64,000 bases of DNA from Jaltomata sinuosa (Eukaryota > Streptophyta > Magnoliopsida > Solanales > Solanaceae), in assembly GCA_003996215.1 (NCBI GenBank), contig QJPP01000446.1, positions 37,949 to 101,948 of the forward strand, in the 5' to 3' direction. Both the position numbers and the translations under genes were made by a program. Position 1 is the first letter of the stretch; every line of letters starts with the position of its first letter. Below the pieces are notes generated by a model. It was not told the origin of the DNA. It saw only the letters and a program-made list of their open reading frames with translations, and did not search any database. Below, piece after piece: positions 38,451-49,900 of the stretch.

Positions 38451-38907
38451 ATATTTTACATGTTTTTTTGTGGAATCCTACACACTTCATTTCAAGATTA
38501 AGTTAATCTAGATACTAGATTACCGCACATGAGTTTTTTCTTATATTTTACTGATTATGACTAGTTATCAAATTAGCACATAAAAAAAGATCTTAAGACA
38601 AGAAAAAGGAAAGAAAAAATTCAACCACATAAAGATAACATAGACGAGAAAAATGCTAGACTTCATATGAAAAGACAGAAGCGAACAACTTGTAAAGTCA
38701 AGATCAATAGAAACATCCGCCTTGAGCGAACTCAAAATGAACATTTCTGGCTAGTTTTTAATTTAAGAATCGAAATTTAAGACTCAGCAAGGACAACACC
38801 ATTCAACTAGTTTAGTAGATTAAACTAATTGAATTACAAATTAATCAGTCTAAATAATTATCTTTCTCACTAAAGGTTTGTGTAATTTGTCATACAAAGA
38901 GGGACAC

Positions 38908-39068
38908 AATAACAACAACAACAACATATCCATTGTAAACATATCCATCATTATCTCGCAAGTGAGGTCTGAAGAAGATAAAATGTACATTGACGTTATT
39001 TCTATTTTTGTGAAGTAAAAATCACTGTTTCTGATAGACCTTCGTCTCAAAAAGAATATCATCGAAAC
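38908..39068 (-). mobile_element. TS-type SINE private to the left Ran unit
   Basis: It starts aataacaacaacaacaaca (complement of the TTG tail) and contains the complement of the TS core in degenerate form (gcaagtgaggtctgaagaag, tctgatagaccttcgtctc). It is flanked by acaaagagggacac (38894-38907) and acaaagaggggacac (39069-39083). The equivalent site at about 45950 in the right unit has no SINE, so it entered after the duplication. Confidence 0.85.
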
Positions 39069-39260
39069 ACAAAGAGGGGACACTAAACGCAATATTACAA
39101 TCTTAATGGATCAAAGTACAAAATATTAGCTTAGAAGTTACAAAAGTTATTAGACAAACAAATATAGAGAAAAAATAAATTAAAAACATTACTTTATTTT
39201 AATTTCCGACACAAAATTTTGAAATTCAAAATTTTTGGTATCTTCTAGAATAAACAAAAA

Positions 39261-39445
39261 TATAAGTTAGCGGAAAAATTAAGTCCAAAAAAGACCCCAA
39301 TAGTGGCGTCAAGTTTAAGCCAATTCTCCAATTTATAAACCCTACCTCCGCATTTCACTTTTCTTCCCTCACAAAAACCCTAGCCCGCTCCCTCTCTCTC
39401 TCTTGAAGCCTTGCTGCGTTTTTCCTTCTCATCTATTTCGTCGAT
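39261..39445 (+). promoter_or_regulatory. Core promoter and 5' UTR of the left Ran gene
   Basis: About 130 bp are shared with 46755-46935 (ataagttagcggaaaaatta, agtccaaaaaagacccca). They include a TATA-like tttataaa at about 39332-39339, the telo-box-like word aaaccctag at about 39376 and a CT-rich leader ending tcgatATG. Telo boxes and pyrimidine-rich leaders are usual in plant genes for growth and translation-linked functions. The transcription start is inferred, not seen. Confidence 0.6.
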
Positions 39446-42400
39446 ATGGTGAGTAAATTTTCGATTTTTTCTACTCTTATCGCGTTTGATTTTCATATTT
39501 TAGTTGATTTTTTTTTTTGATTTTGAGATTTGGAAGTATAATCGGCACTAATTCGTTGATTTTTTTGTTTTAACTTTGTTTTGGATGAGCTTTTGAGGAT
39601 GTAGATGATTTTATGAGTCCGAATGCTATGTTGAATGTGCGACCGAGGATATTAGGTGTTGTTAAGAGATTTAGATGTATAATCGGCCTTAATTCGATGA
39701 TTTTTTTTTTGTTTTAACTTTGTTTTTGGATGAGCTTTTGAGGTGTAGATGACTAGTTTTGTGAGTCCGAATGCTATGTTGAATGTGACCGAGGAAAATT
39801 AAAATCAGTTTAGATTTGAGCTGCTTAGTTTCGATGTGTTGTAAGAGAGATGATTTATCTTGATTGGATTGAAGAATCTGAATACAAGAGAATTTTTGTA
39901 TAGGTGCGAATCATTTATTGAGTGTAGAAGTGGTATTGATCTTAATGGAGATGAGATTGAGGTGTTTATACGATTTGTTGTTGAGTTGGATGAGCTTTTG
40001 AAGATGTAGATGAGTTTATTCTTTGTGGCTGGTAGTTTTGTGAGTTTGAAAGCGACGAAGATTAGGTGTACTGACTAAAATCAATTTAGATTCGAGCCAT
40101 TTAGTTTTGATGTGTTGTAAGAGAGAGTTTATCTTGATTGGATTGGAGAATCTGAATACAAGAGAGTTTTTGTATAGATGCAAATGATTTATTAGTATCA
40201 GAATGTTAATTGATCTAAAAGTAGGATGAAATTGAGGTTAGTTTTGTTATAACTTTGATTTGGATGAGCTTTTGAAGATGTAGATGAGTTTAACTTTTAG
40301 TTCTGGAAGGCAAATGAGTCCGAAGGCTACTTTGAACGTGTGACCGAGGAAAATTAGGTGTATCTTCAGTGGATTGAAGAATCTGAATACAAGAGAATTT
40401 TTGTATAGCTGCGAATGATTTAGCAGTATTGGAATGATAGTTGATCTTACTGTAAATGAGATTAAGGTGAGTTTTTGTTTCAACTTTGATTTGGATGAGC
40501 TTTTGAAGATGTAGATGAGTTTAAGTTTTAGTTCTGGTAGGCGAATGAGTCTGAACGTTATGTTCAATGTGTGCCTGAGGAAAATTAGGTTTAGAGACTA
40601 AAATCAATTTAGATTTGAATCATTTAGTTTTGCTGTGTTGTAAGAGAGAATTTATCTTGATTGGATTGAAGAATTTATCTATACAAGAGAATTTTTGTAT
40701 AGATAAAAAAGATTTAGCAGCATTGGAATGATAATTGACCTTAATGTAGATGAGATTGAGGTGTTTATAGGATTGGGTTTTTGTTTGTTTGTTAAATTGC
40801 TCCTTTTCATCGTTTTGGAAGTTGGATTTAGCATTGATTGGATTAGTTTTTGAAGATGTAGATGTATTATTTTGTATATCTGTGAATTTTTTATCAGTAT
40901 AGGAATGATAACTGAAATGAATGATACATATATCGACCCTAAATAGTTTCAGACTAAGTTGCTCGAACTCGGGTGCGGGTATCTGACACGGATATGGATG
41001 CAAAATCTAAATTTTAAGGCTCGGGGGTACGGATCCAGGTATGGATACGGGTTTTGAGATTCGGCTAGAATATTCAAAATAATAAATAGAGCTATAAAGA
41101 TGTTATTTATTTGAGTGATAAGCCTGTGGAAAACATATGTGTATTTATAGTTAGATTTCCAAGAGGAAAAGTTAAATAGGATTGAAAGTATGCCATGTTT
41201 AATCTTTTCCAAATTTGTCCATGGACACTGGTCAAAGTATCTGGTGTGGGTTGACCGAATCTTGCACCTGCACCGCGGCAGCAGATTGAGATGCTTATAC
41301 GCTTCGTTGAATATTTTGTCTAGTTGCTCCTTTTTGTTCTCCCTAGATGTTGGTTTTTTAACTGTGATTGGGATGTGTTTCTGAAGATGTAAATGAGTTT
41401 TATTTGGTCATATGTGATCATTGTTGGATTGTAATTGTTTTAACTGATTTTGCGTGTTGGTGAATCTATTATTACAGGCTCTACCAAACCAACAGACCGT
41501 AGATTATCCAAGCTTCAAGCTTGTTATTGTGGGCGATGGAGGAACTGGTATGTTTCTATGTTTAGCTGAGATTTGTTTCTAGTATCTTTTGTTTCAAAGA
41601 GAATATCATTTAAAATATTTTGATGTCAAACATATATTTTTTGTTTTGATTTCTTCAAACATATGAAAAGCATTATTAATTAATGAGAAATTTTGATTTG
41701 TAATGTTTTTTAAATATGATATTTATGGGGTTACTGCTATTTGTTGTAGCCAATCTGATCTTTGTAAATTGAAGTGAATGTTTCATTGAGATTAGTGGCT
41801 TGCTTCCTTTTTGTTTGAGTATACCCTAATGGTTCCTGTTGTAATTGGATTTCCAGGGAAGACAACTTTTGTCAAAAGGCATCTCACTGGTGAATTCGAG
41901 AAAAAATATGAACGTAAGTTTTTGATTTCCAGTACTGACAGAACAAAACTTTTGATAACTTGGGTCGTTATCCTGTTCAATAGGCTTGCTCTGTTTCTTA
42001 TTATATTGGTTTTCCGTGAGTTGATTGTTTATTAAATTTCATTTTCATACAGCCACTATTGGTGTGGAGGTTCATCCACTAGACTTCTTCACAAATTGTG
42101 GGAAAATTCGATTTTATTGCTGGGATACAGCTGGACAAGAGAAGTTTGGAGGTCTCAGAGATGGTTACTAGTAAGTGATTCTAGTCAGTTAAAAACCTTT
42201 AGTTTCTGCAAGGCTCTGCTGCTCGATGGATGTTATTTGTGACTAAAAGCTTTTACTATCAAATCCGTAGAGTTAATGTGCGAACTTCCAAGTTTCTAAA
42301 AATAAGAAATATTGGTATTAAGGTATGCTGTTTGGTTTGTTCTGACTGTGATGAATAAATGATAACATGTGGTGTTCTGCAGCAAATGCCACTATTGGTT

Positions 42401-43500
42401 GCAATGTGGTCCTGTTTCTCAGGTCATCATATCTGAGGTGACAGTAATTGTGCTCTCACTTGCGTTTTTTTGAGCTCAGTTACAACATTTGAACCATATA
42501 CCATGCTATTTTTTTAAATTATTTATGTAGAACAATGGATGTCTGCCTTACCATTAGTTGTCTTGCTTGAAACATTATTTTGGCTTCTTATATTTCTCTA
42601 CGTCAATCGTGCAGCATTCATGGGCAATGTGCTATCATCATGTTTGATGTAACAGCCCGTTTGACGTACAAGAATGTTCCTACGTGGCATAGAGATCTTT
42701 GCAGGTGAAGAACTTTTCATTGGCTGCCAGCATTATACTCAAACTTATAATTGATGATATGCAATTGAATCTGAAATGGCTTTCCGTTGCTTCTTCCAGG
42801 GTTTGTGAAAACATCCCCATTGTTCTCTGTGGAAACAAAGTTGATGTCAAAAACAGGCAGGTTAAGGCAAAGCAAGTTACCTTCCACAGGAAGAAAAATT
42901 TGCAATATTATGAGATCTCCGCAAAGAGTAACTACAACTTTGAGAAGCCTTTTCTGTACCTTGCTAGAAAGCTTGCTGGGTAATGTTTATAAATATAAAT
43001 CTATTTCCTGATTGCTCGAGTCCTATTTACTGTAAATGTATTGAACCTAGTTTCTTGTAGGGATGGTAACCTGCACTTTGTGGAATCACCTGCACTTGCT
43101 CCCCCAGAAGTACACATCGACTTAGCTGCACAGGCAGTGTAAGATTTCTGTTTACTTTTGCTGTGCTTCTGCTAATATCGGAGTTCTATATGTGTATTCC
43201 ATCGAATTGAGAACTGTCGGGAAGTCTGAAAATACCAGATATTTACTGCTTAATATGTATATCAAAGTTGGACTATTTTCATTGCATCTTAATATGTATA
43301 TCAGAGTTAGACCTGACGATTATGATCATGAGTAACCCTTGTATATTAGGTTTAGATCATGCAAACTGAGCCTGTTAGTTGCTTGTCTGTGATGTGTTCT
43401 AACTTTTGACCATTCTGTCTGTTTATTCAGGCATGAACAAGAGCTTCAACAAGCCGCTAATCAGCCACTTCCAGATGACGATGATGAAGCATTTGAATAG
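39446..43500 (+). CDS. RAN: GTP-binding nuclear protein Ran, left copy, eight exons
   Basis: Coding exons: 39446-39448 (the ATG alone), 41478-41547, 41857-41913, 42053-42170, 42615-42704, 42800-42979, 43061-43138, 43431-43500. All introns are GT-AG and total 222 codons with stop (221 aa, the standard plant Ran length). G motifs: GDGGTGKTT (about 20-28), switch I EPTIGVEV, switch [21 protein letters not shown], and the acidic Ran-specific tail DDDDEAFE. Ran is the small GTPase whose GTP/GDP gradient drives importin and exportin cargo exchange at nuclear pores, and spindle and nuclear-envelope assembly. There is no prenylation motif, as expected for Ran. The start codon is followed at once by the donor, so intron 1 (2.0 kb) splits codons 1 and 2. 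It differs from the right copy only at residues 191 (His), 199 (Val) and 208 (Ala). Tomato is known to have several Ran genes with nearly identical products; which one this is cannot be said. Confidence 0.95.
39530..40800 (+). repeat. Degenerate tandem array in intron 1 of the left Ran gene
   Basis: Words such as ttggatgagcttttgaagat (about 39585, 39730, 39985, 40260, 40493) and gaatctgaatacaagagaat (about 39875, 40151, 40380) recur at about 230-275 bp, along with ggaatgataattgat and gagattgaggtgttta. It is non-coding. Confidence 0.75.
40955..41275. mobile_element. Degenerate gttgctcg MITE copy in intron 1 of the left Ran gene
   Basis: The left half reads aagttgctcgaactcgggtg, cgggtatctgacacggatat, related to the MITEs at 5657 and 12385. 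The right half (caaagtatctggtgtgggtt, cttgcacctgcaccgc) is much changed. The extent is approximate. Confidence 0.45.
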
Positions 43501-43961
43501 AAGGGAACAGCTGAGAGCGGATCAGTTTTTACCCTGTTGCCCTTTCCATATCCCTAGTCCTTAAATTTTCTATATTTGGACTTCAGTCTTTTGTTGTTTG
43601 AGGATTTGTTTGCTACTTCCTTGTATTATTGATTGGTTATTAGATATGTTTGTCTGATGCCATGAGAGGCTGTGGTTTATTAGGTTAAGATAGTGTTCCT
43701 TATGTAAGCGCGCACTTTGTACCGGCTCTATTTGAGCTTGTTATACTATTACTTGCTTACATATTTCGACAAATTTCTCTCTGAAAATATTTAAATGTTT
43801 ACTATAGTCAATTGTGATGATAACTAGTTTATGAGGGCTTCCTCTTTTAAAAGGTAGAAGTTCATTTTAGAAAGTCTTAACATTACATATTCTATTAAAA
43901 AATATGAATTTGCTAGCTATATGGTGGGAGAGTTCATAGAATTTTGTGTTCTAACTATTGA

Positions 43962-44431
43962 GCTTGTTTAAATTTGCTTAAAAAAATAGCTTTTAAGTAG
44001 TGTGATTAAAAGCTAAAAAATAACTAGATAAGTGTAGGATAAGCAGTGTTGAAATTGGAAATTTTTTTGTTAATGTGCTTGGTAAACAAGTGTTGTTAAG
44101 CACTTTTTTGTTGTAGGAGAAAGGAAAAGATGGAGAAGCGGGATGAGAATGAGAGAAAAAAGTTTACTTCCATACATTCCAGGGCTGAAAAGTGAGGACA
44201 ATGTTGAAATTAGGGAAAATTATAAGGGGTAAAAGGGTAAATGTATTGGTCAAATTTTAAAATTTTTTTAGCTGAAAGCAAAAAGTTGGGGGGTGGGGGG
44301 GGAGAGGGGGGTCCAACTTTTAACTTTTTTTAATTAGTTTTTAGCTTTTTAAAATTTATCAAACACTTAAAAAAGTTTAAAAAGATATTAAAATTAGGGT
44401 TAACCATATTTTAATTCTATCTAAACAGGCT
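43962..44431. mobile_element. MITE-like insertion private to the left Ran unit
   Basis: Compared with the right unit (about 51310-51325), about 470 bp are extra here. They begin gcttgtttaaatttgc and end ctatctaaacaggc, imperfect inverted repeats. The inside contains repeated aaaagcttttaa/ttttagc words and a long G run. Family uncertain. Confidence 0.6.
44288..44311 (+). other. Long G run, possible G-quadruplex
   Basis: Twenty-four bases are almost pure G, broken only by one T and two A, giving runs of 6, 8, 1 and 6 G. This is compatible with a G-quadruplex, though the four runs are unevenly spaced. It lies in the MITE-like insertion. Confidence 0.5.
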
Positions 44432-46130
44432 TTATACATTATACAACAAAAATTTAAACTTACATAAACTGGTTATATTGTTTAGGTATTTATACTTTAT
44501 AAGGTTTTTCTAGCATGTACCTAATCTAGTACCTATACCATAATAATTTAGTTATAGATAAACAATACACATATCATTGCATTAATATCCTTATACATGA
44601 ACTAAGTAAATTCATGAACTTGACATGAATCTAGTTTATTTTTCAAACATGTTCAAGTGAACTAACAATGACTGCACTCTAAGAAACACATGACATGTAT
44701 GGTATAGAAGATTGAGTGACATTTGTAGAGTACCACATATATAAAAAGAAATTCTATAAGTGAGAAATTTTATTGTCAAATTGATATTTACAACTCATAA
44801 AGTTAGACAAACAGAAAAATTAACTAATTAAACTTAATTCAGCTATTCGAGGAACTACTAAAAGTTACTCCAAAGTCATACTCTTAGGGATTGTTTGGTT
44901 GGTGATATAATCATAACAATCCTGGGATAACATACATGAAGGACTGTTGATTTTTTTAATTTTTTTTCCACTGCTAAAAACTCGTAAAGATCGACGAATT
45001 AAAATTGATGGATCCCATGGATTTTTCATTTCTTTTTTTCCTTATCATCTTGATGATCGTGAACATCTCACTTCAAGTGAGACTAAGAGTATTTAAGGAA
45101 TCAATTTCAATTCATTTATGATAAATGATATGAGAAACAAATAAAAATAACATCGAAGTGTATCTTAAATTTTATATTAATGATGTGGGTATTTGGTTCA
45201 ACAACTGAATGAGTCATAGATTATTTGTACATATCTAAATTAAAATATGATAGCTGATGTCTTTTCAAAATATAATTACATTATGAATAGCTCTAAATTC
45301 ATCTCTTTTTTTGCCTTTTAATCTTGATGATCGTGAGCATCTCACTTGAAGTAAGACTAGGAGCATTTGAGAAATTAATTTTAATTCTTTTTATGATAAA
45401 CGACATGAGAAACAAATAGAAATAACATTGAAGTGCATCTAAAAATTTTAATTTTAATTTTAATTTCATTTTCATAACTTAATGTGAATATCACAATGAT
45501 ATAATACATACTTCATATATTCTTGTGAAATTCTGAACACTTCATTTCAAGATTAAGTTAATCTAGATCTTAAATCACAATATATGTGATCCTTTTAAAT
45601 TTACCAATTATGACTAATTATCAAATCAACATTTTATATCATCATTCAACTAGTTTAGTTGGTAAACTAATAGGAATTACAAATTAATCAGTCTAAATAA
45701 TTATCTTCCTCACTCAAATTTTATGTAATTTATAATATAACTAGGACACTAAACACAATATTCTTTAAATTCATCTCTCTTTTTTTGTCTTGTCGTATGG
45801 ATTCTTGTGAACATTTCACTTGAAATGATATTATGAGTATTTAAGAAATTAATTTTAATTCTTTTTATAATTAAAAATACACAAAACAAATAGAAATAAC
45901 ATTGACGTGTATATTGTATTTTTCTTACTCAAATTTTGTGTAATTTACAATATAACGAGGGACATTAAGTGGAATATTACAATCCTAGTGGATTTAAGTG
46001 CAAAATATTAGCTTAGAAGTTACAAAAATCAGACAAATATAGAGAAAAATTTAAGAAATTACTTCATTTAGTTTCCGACACAATTAAAAAAAAAATACAA
46101 TTTTGAAATTCAAAAATTTGGTATCTTCTA

Positions 46131-46739
46131 CTTCTTTCGGTTTAATTTATTTATCTGATTTTGACTTGACACAAAATTTTAAAAAAATGAAGAAGACTTT
46201 TGAATCTTATAATTTTAACCTAAAAATATGTTAAATGTGTCAAAATATCTTTTAATCTTGTGGTCTTAAATATGACACATATAAAACTGGACTTAATGAG
46301 TTATCTCACAAAAAGAAAAGCGATATTTATGACTACTATTCAAGATGATTTGCGTGATTATCAATAAAATTTTGCCATGATATTTGTATTTCTCATTATT
46401 TCTTTCTTTATACTGCTTTAAACTGTTTTTTCCTTGAGTTGATGGTCGGTAAGGTCTGTTTACAATTTACCCTTCTCAAACTTCATTACGTTGGCAGTGG
46501 CGAAGCCAGAAATTTGACAAAAAGCACGCAAATTTTCTTCTCAATTATGCTAAGAGCGTGCAAAATTAAATACACCCTCATAATAACTAACATTTGAACT
46601 CTGTACAAGGTACACTATATAATTTTCCGGCAAAAGTACGCATCGGACCATCCTTCGACTCTATATGTGTAATTATACTGAATATATTATTGATTAAAAT
46701 GCAAAATAAGACAAACAAATCGAAACAGTGAGAACGGAA
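46131..46739. mobile_element. Stowaway-like element, with internal insertion, upstream of the right Ran gene
   Basis: The left end cttctttcggtttaatttat and right end caaatcgaaacagtgagaac are imperfect inverted repeats, flanked by TA (46129-46130, 46740-46741). The corresponding site in the left unit (about 39248) reads straight through tatcttcta to aaaaatataagttagcgg, so this is an insertion. Its length (609 bp) and a foreign-looking middle (about 46465-46660, ggcagtggcgaagccagaaa) suggest a nested second element. Confidence 0.7.
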
Positions 46740-46754
46740 TATTATAAAAATATA

Positions 46755-46935
46755 AGTTAGCGGAAAAATTAAGTCCAAAAAAGACCCCAAAAGTGGCGTC
46801 AAGTTAAAGCCAATTTGCCCAATTTATAAACCCTACTTCCCCCATTTCACTTTTCATTCACTCACAAAAACCCTACCGCTCTCTCGAAGCTTCGCTGCGC
46901 TGCACTGCGCTTTTTTTTCTCCTCCTCTTTTCGAT
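46755..46935 (+). promoter_or_regulatory. Core promoter and 5' UTR of the right Ran gene
   Basis: It matches the left copy through ataagttagcggaaaaatta, the TATA-like tttataaa, and aaaaaccctac. The telo-box word is changed (aaccctacc instead of aaccctagc). The element at 46131-46739 ends only about 10 bp upstream of the conserved block. Confidence 0.6.
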
Positions 46936-49900
46936 ATGGTGAGTAATAAATTTTCAATTTTGTATACAAATTTCACTCTTTATCGCGTTTATGTTTCATA
47001 TTTTTTTTATTTTTTTTTACAATTTGAGCTAATTTTTTTTGAGATTGGAATGATAATTGGCCATAATTAGTTTGAGATTGATGTGTTTATACGATTTGTT
47101 GATTTTTTTTTGGTTTTCTATAATTTGCGCTATTTGTTTTTGAGAATTGGAATGATAATTGATGTTACTGATATAGATGAGATGTATAATCGGTACTACA
47201 TAGTTTGAGATTGATGTGTTTATACGATTCGTTGATATTTTTTTTGGTTTTCTATAATTTGCGCTAATTGTTTTTGAGAATTGGAATGATAATTGATGTT
47301 ACTTACATAGATGAGATGTATAATTGGCTCTAAATAGTTTGAGATTGATGTGTTTATACGATTCATTGATTTTTATTTATTTATATAATTTGCGCTATTT
47401 TTTTTTTTGGAGATTTTGAATGATGGTTGATGTTACTAAAAGAGATGAGGTGTATAATCGCTCTAAATAGTTTGAGATTGATGTGTTTATATGATTTATT
47501 GATTTTTTTTGGTTTTCTATAATTTGCGCTAGATTTTTTTGGAGAATTGGAATGATAATTGATGTTACTAATAGAGATAAGATGTATAATCGGCACTACA
47601 TAGTTTGAGATTGAGGTGTTTATACGATTTGTTGATTTTTATATTTGGTTTCTATAATTTGCGCTATTTTTTTTTTTGAGAATTGGAATGGTATAGATGA
47701 GATGTGTAATCGGCCCTATATAGTTTGAGATTGAGGTGTTTATATGATTCGTTGATTTTTTAATCTTTTTGTTTGGTTTTTATGTAATTTGCGCTATGTT
47801 TTTTAGAATTGGAATGCCTAAATAGTTTGAGATTGAGGTGTTTATAAGATTAGTCAGAATTTTTTTGTCCAATTGTCCCTTTTTTAGAAGTTTTGGATGT
47901 GCTTTTGAAGTTGAGATTTTTAGACTATTAATTGGATTGAATAGTCTGAATAGATTGAGGTGTTTATGTATTTGTTATTTTTTTGTCAAGTTGTTCCCTT
48001 TCTTCGTTTTAGAAGTTAGATTTAGCTTTGATTCGGATCAGTTTTTGAAGATGTAGATGAGTTATGTATAGCCGCAAAGTATTTATCAGTATCGGAATGA
48101 TAATTGATCATAATATAGATGAGACGTATATTAAATAGTTTCAGATTGAGGTGTTTATCGGAATGATAATTGATCATAATATAGATGAGACATACTTAAA
48201 TAGTTTCAGATTGAGGTGTTTATACACTTTGTTGATTCTCTTTGTTCAACTGTTCCATTTGTTCTTGTTAGAAGTTGGTTTTAACTTTGATTGGGATGAG
48301 TTTTGAAGATGTAGATGAGTTTTTGTATAGCTGCGAACTATTAATCAGTATTGGAATGATAACTGATCTTAATATAAATGAGATGTATAATCGACTCTAA
48401 ATAGTTTGAGATTGAGGTGCCTATCTATATGCGCTTTTTTTGGGGGTCCAACTGCTCCTTTTTATCCTTCTTAGAAGTTGGTTTTTAACTTAGATGAGTT
48501 TTATATGGTGATATGTGATTAGGGTTGGATTGTAATTGTTTTGACTGATTTCTTGTGTTGGTGTTTGTGAATCTATTATTACAGGCTCTACCAAACCAGC
48601 AAACTGTAGATTATCCAAGCTTCAAGCTTGTTATTGTGGGCGATGGAGGAACTGGTATGTTTCTATGTTTAGCTGAGATTTGTTTCTAGAATCTGTTTCT
48701 TTAAAGAGTATCAGTAATAATATTTTGATGTCAAACGGATATTTTTGTTTTGATTTCTTCAAACATATGAAAAACATTATTGACTGATGAGAATTTTTGA
48801 TTCGTAATGGTTTTTAAATATGAAAATTATTTCAAAGAATCGAGTAATCATGTATGAGTTTACACTGAAAATTTAGGGGATTACTGATATTTGTTGTAAA
48901 TTGAAGTGAATGTTTCATTGAGATTAGTGGCTTGCTCCTTTTTGTTCAAGTGTACCCTAATTGTCCCTGTTGTAATTGGATTTCCAGGGAAGACAACTTT
49001 TGTGAAAAGGCATCTCACTGGTGAATTCGAGAAAAAATATGAACGTAAGTTTTTGATTTCCTGTACTGACAGAACAAGTCTTTCAATAATTTGGGCCGTT
49101 ATCCTGTTCAATAGGCTCGCTCTGTTTCTTATTATGTTGGTTTCTCATGAGTTGATTATTTATTAAATTTCGTTTTCATACAGCCACTATTGGTGTGGAG
49201 GTTCATCCACTAGACTTCTTCACAAATTGTGGGAAAATTCGCTTTTATTGTTGGGATACAGCTGGACAAGAGAAGTTTGGAGGTCTCAGAGATGGTTACT
49301 AGTAAGTGATTCTAGGCAGTTCAAAACCTTTATTTTTTGCAAGGCTCTGCTGCTCGATGGATGTTATTTCTGATTAAATGCTTTTACTATCAAATCCTTA
49401 AATTTAATGTGTAAAATTCCAAGTTTCCAGGAAAAAAATAAATATCGGTATTAAGGTATGCTGGTTTGTTATGATTGTTAAGAACTTTTGATAACATGTG
49501 GTGTTCGACAGAACATGCCACTATTTGTATTTCTACAATGTTGAGGTGACAGTTATTGTGCTCACACTTGCGTCTCTTTTGAGCTCAGATATAACATTTG
49601 AACATGTACCTTGCTATTCCTTTTTTTAATATCAAACACATGGATGTCTGCCTTACCATTCTTGTCGTGCTTGAAGTTTTTGGTGACTGTATTTTGGCTT
49701 CTCATATTTCTCTACGTCAATGGTGCAGCATTCATGGGCAATGTGCAATTATCATGTTTGATGTTACAGCCCGTCTGACCTACAAGAATGTTCCTACGTG
49801 GCATAGAGATCTTTGCAGGTGAGAAACTCTTCATAGGCTGCCAGCATTATACTCAATTAATAATTGATGATATGCAATTGAATCTGAAATGGCTTTCCGT

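Larger units (their letters stand above)
38455..44740. repeat. Left unit of a tandem duplication carrying a Ran gene
   Basis: This block aligns in order with 45515-51910. The match starts around acttcatttcaagattaagt, passes through the shared promoter and all Ran exons, and ends around gaactaagtaaattcatg and gtgaactaacaatgact. Differences are mostly insertions private to one copy, listed separately. Exact ends are uncertain by tens of bases. Confidence 0.82.
43501..45510. other. Spacer between the Ran units
   Basis: It starts with the Ran 3' UTR (shared with the right copy to about 43800) and includes the MITE-like insertion at 43962-44431. From 45000 to 45510 a motif catctcacttcaagtgagac / tcttgatgatcgtgaacatc recurs two to three times (also 45780-45850). 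No gene is seen. Confidence 0.6.

Noticed and set aside
40247..41212. Minus-strand frames of 87-127 codons in the left Ran intron 1
   Set aside because: Antisense to intronic repeats; no domain.
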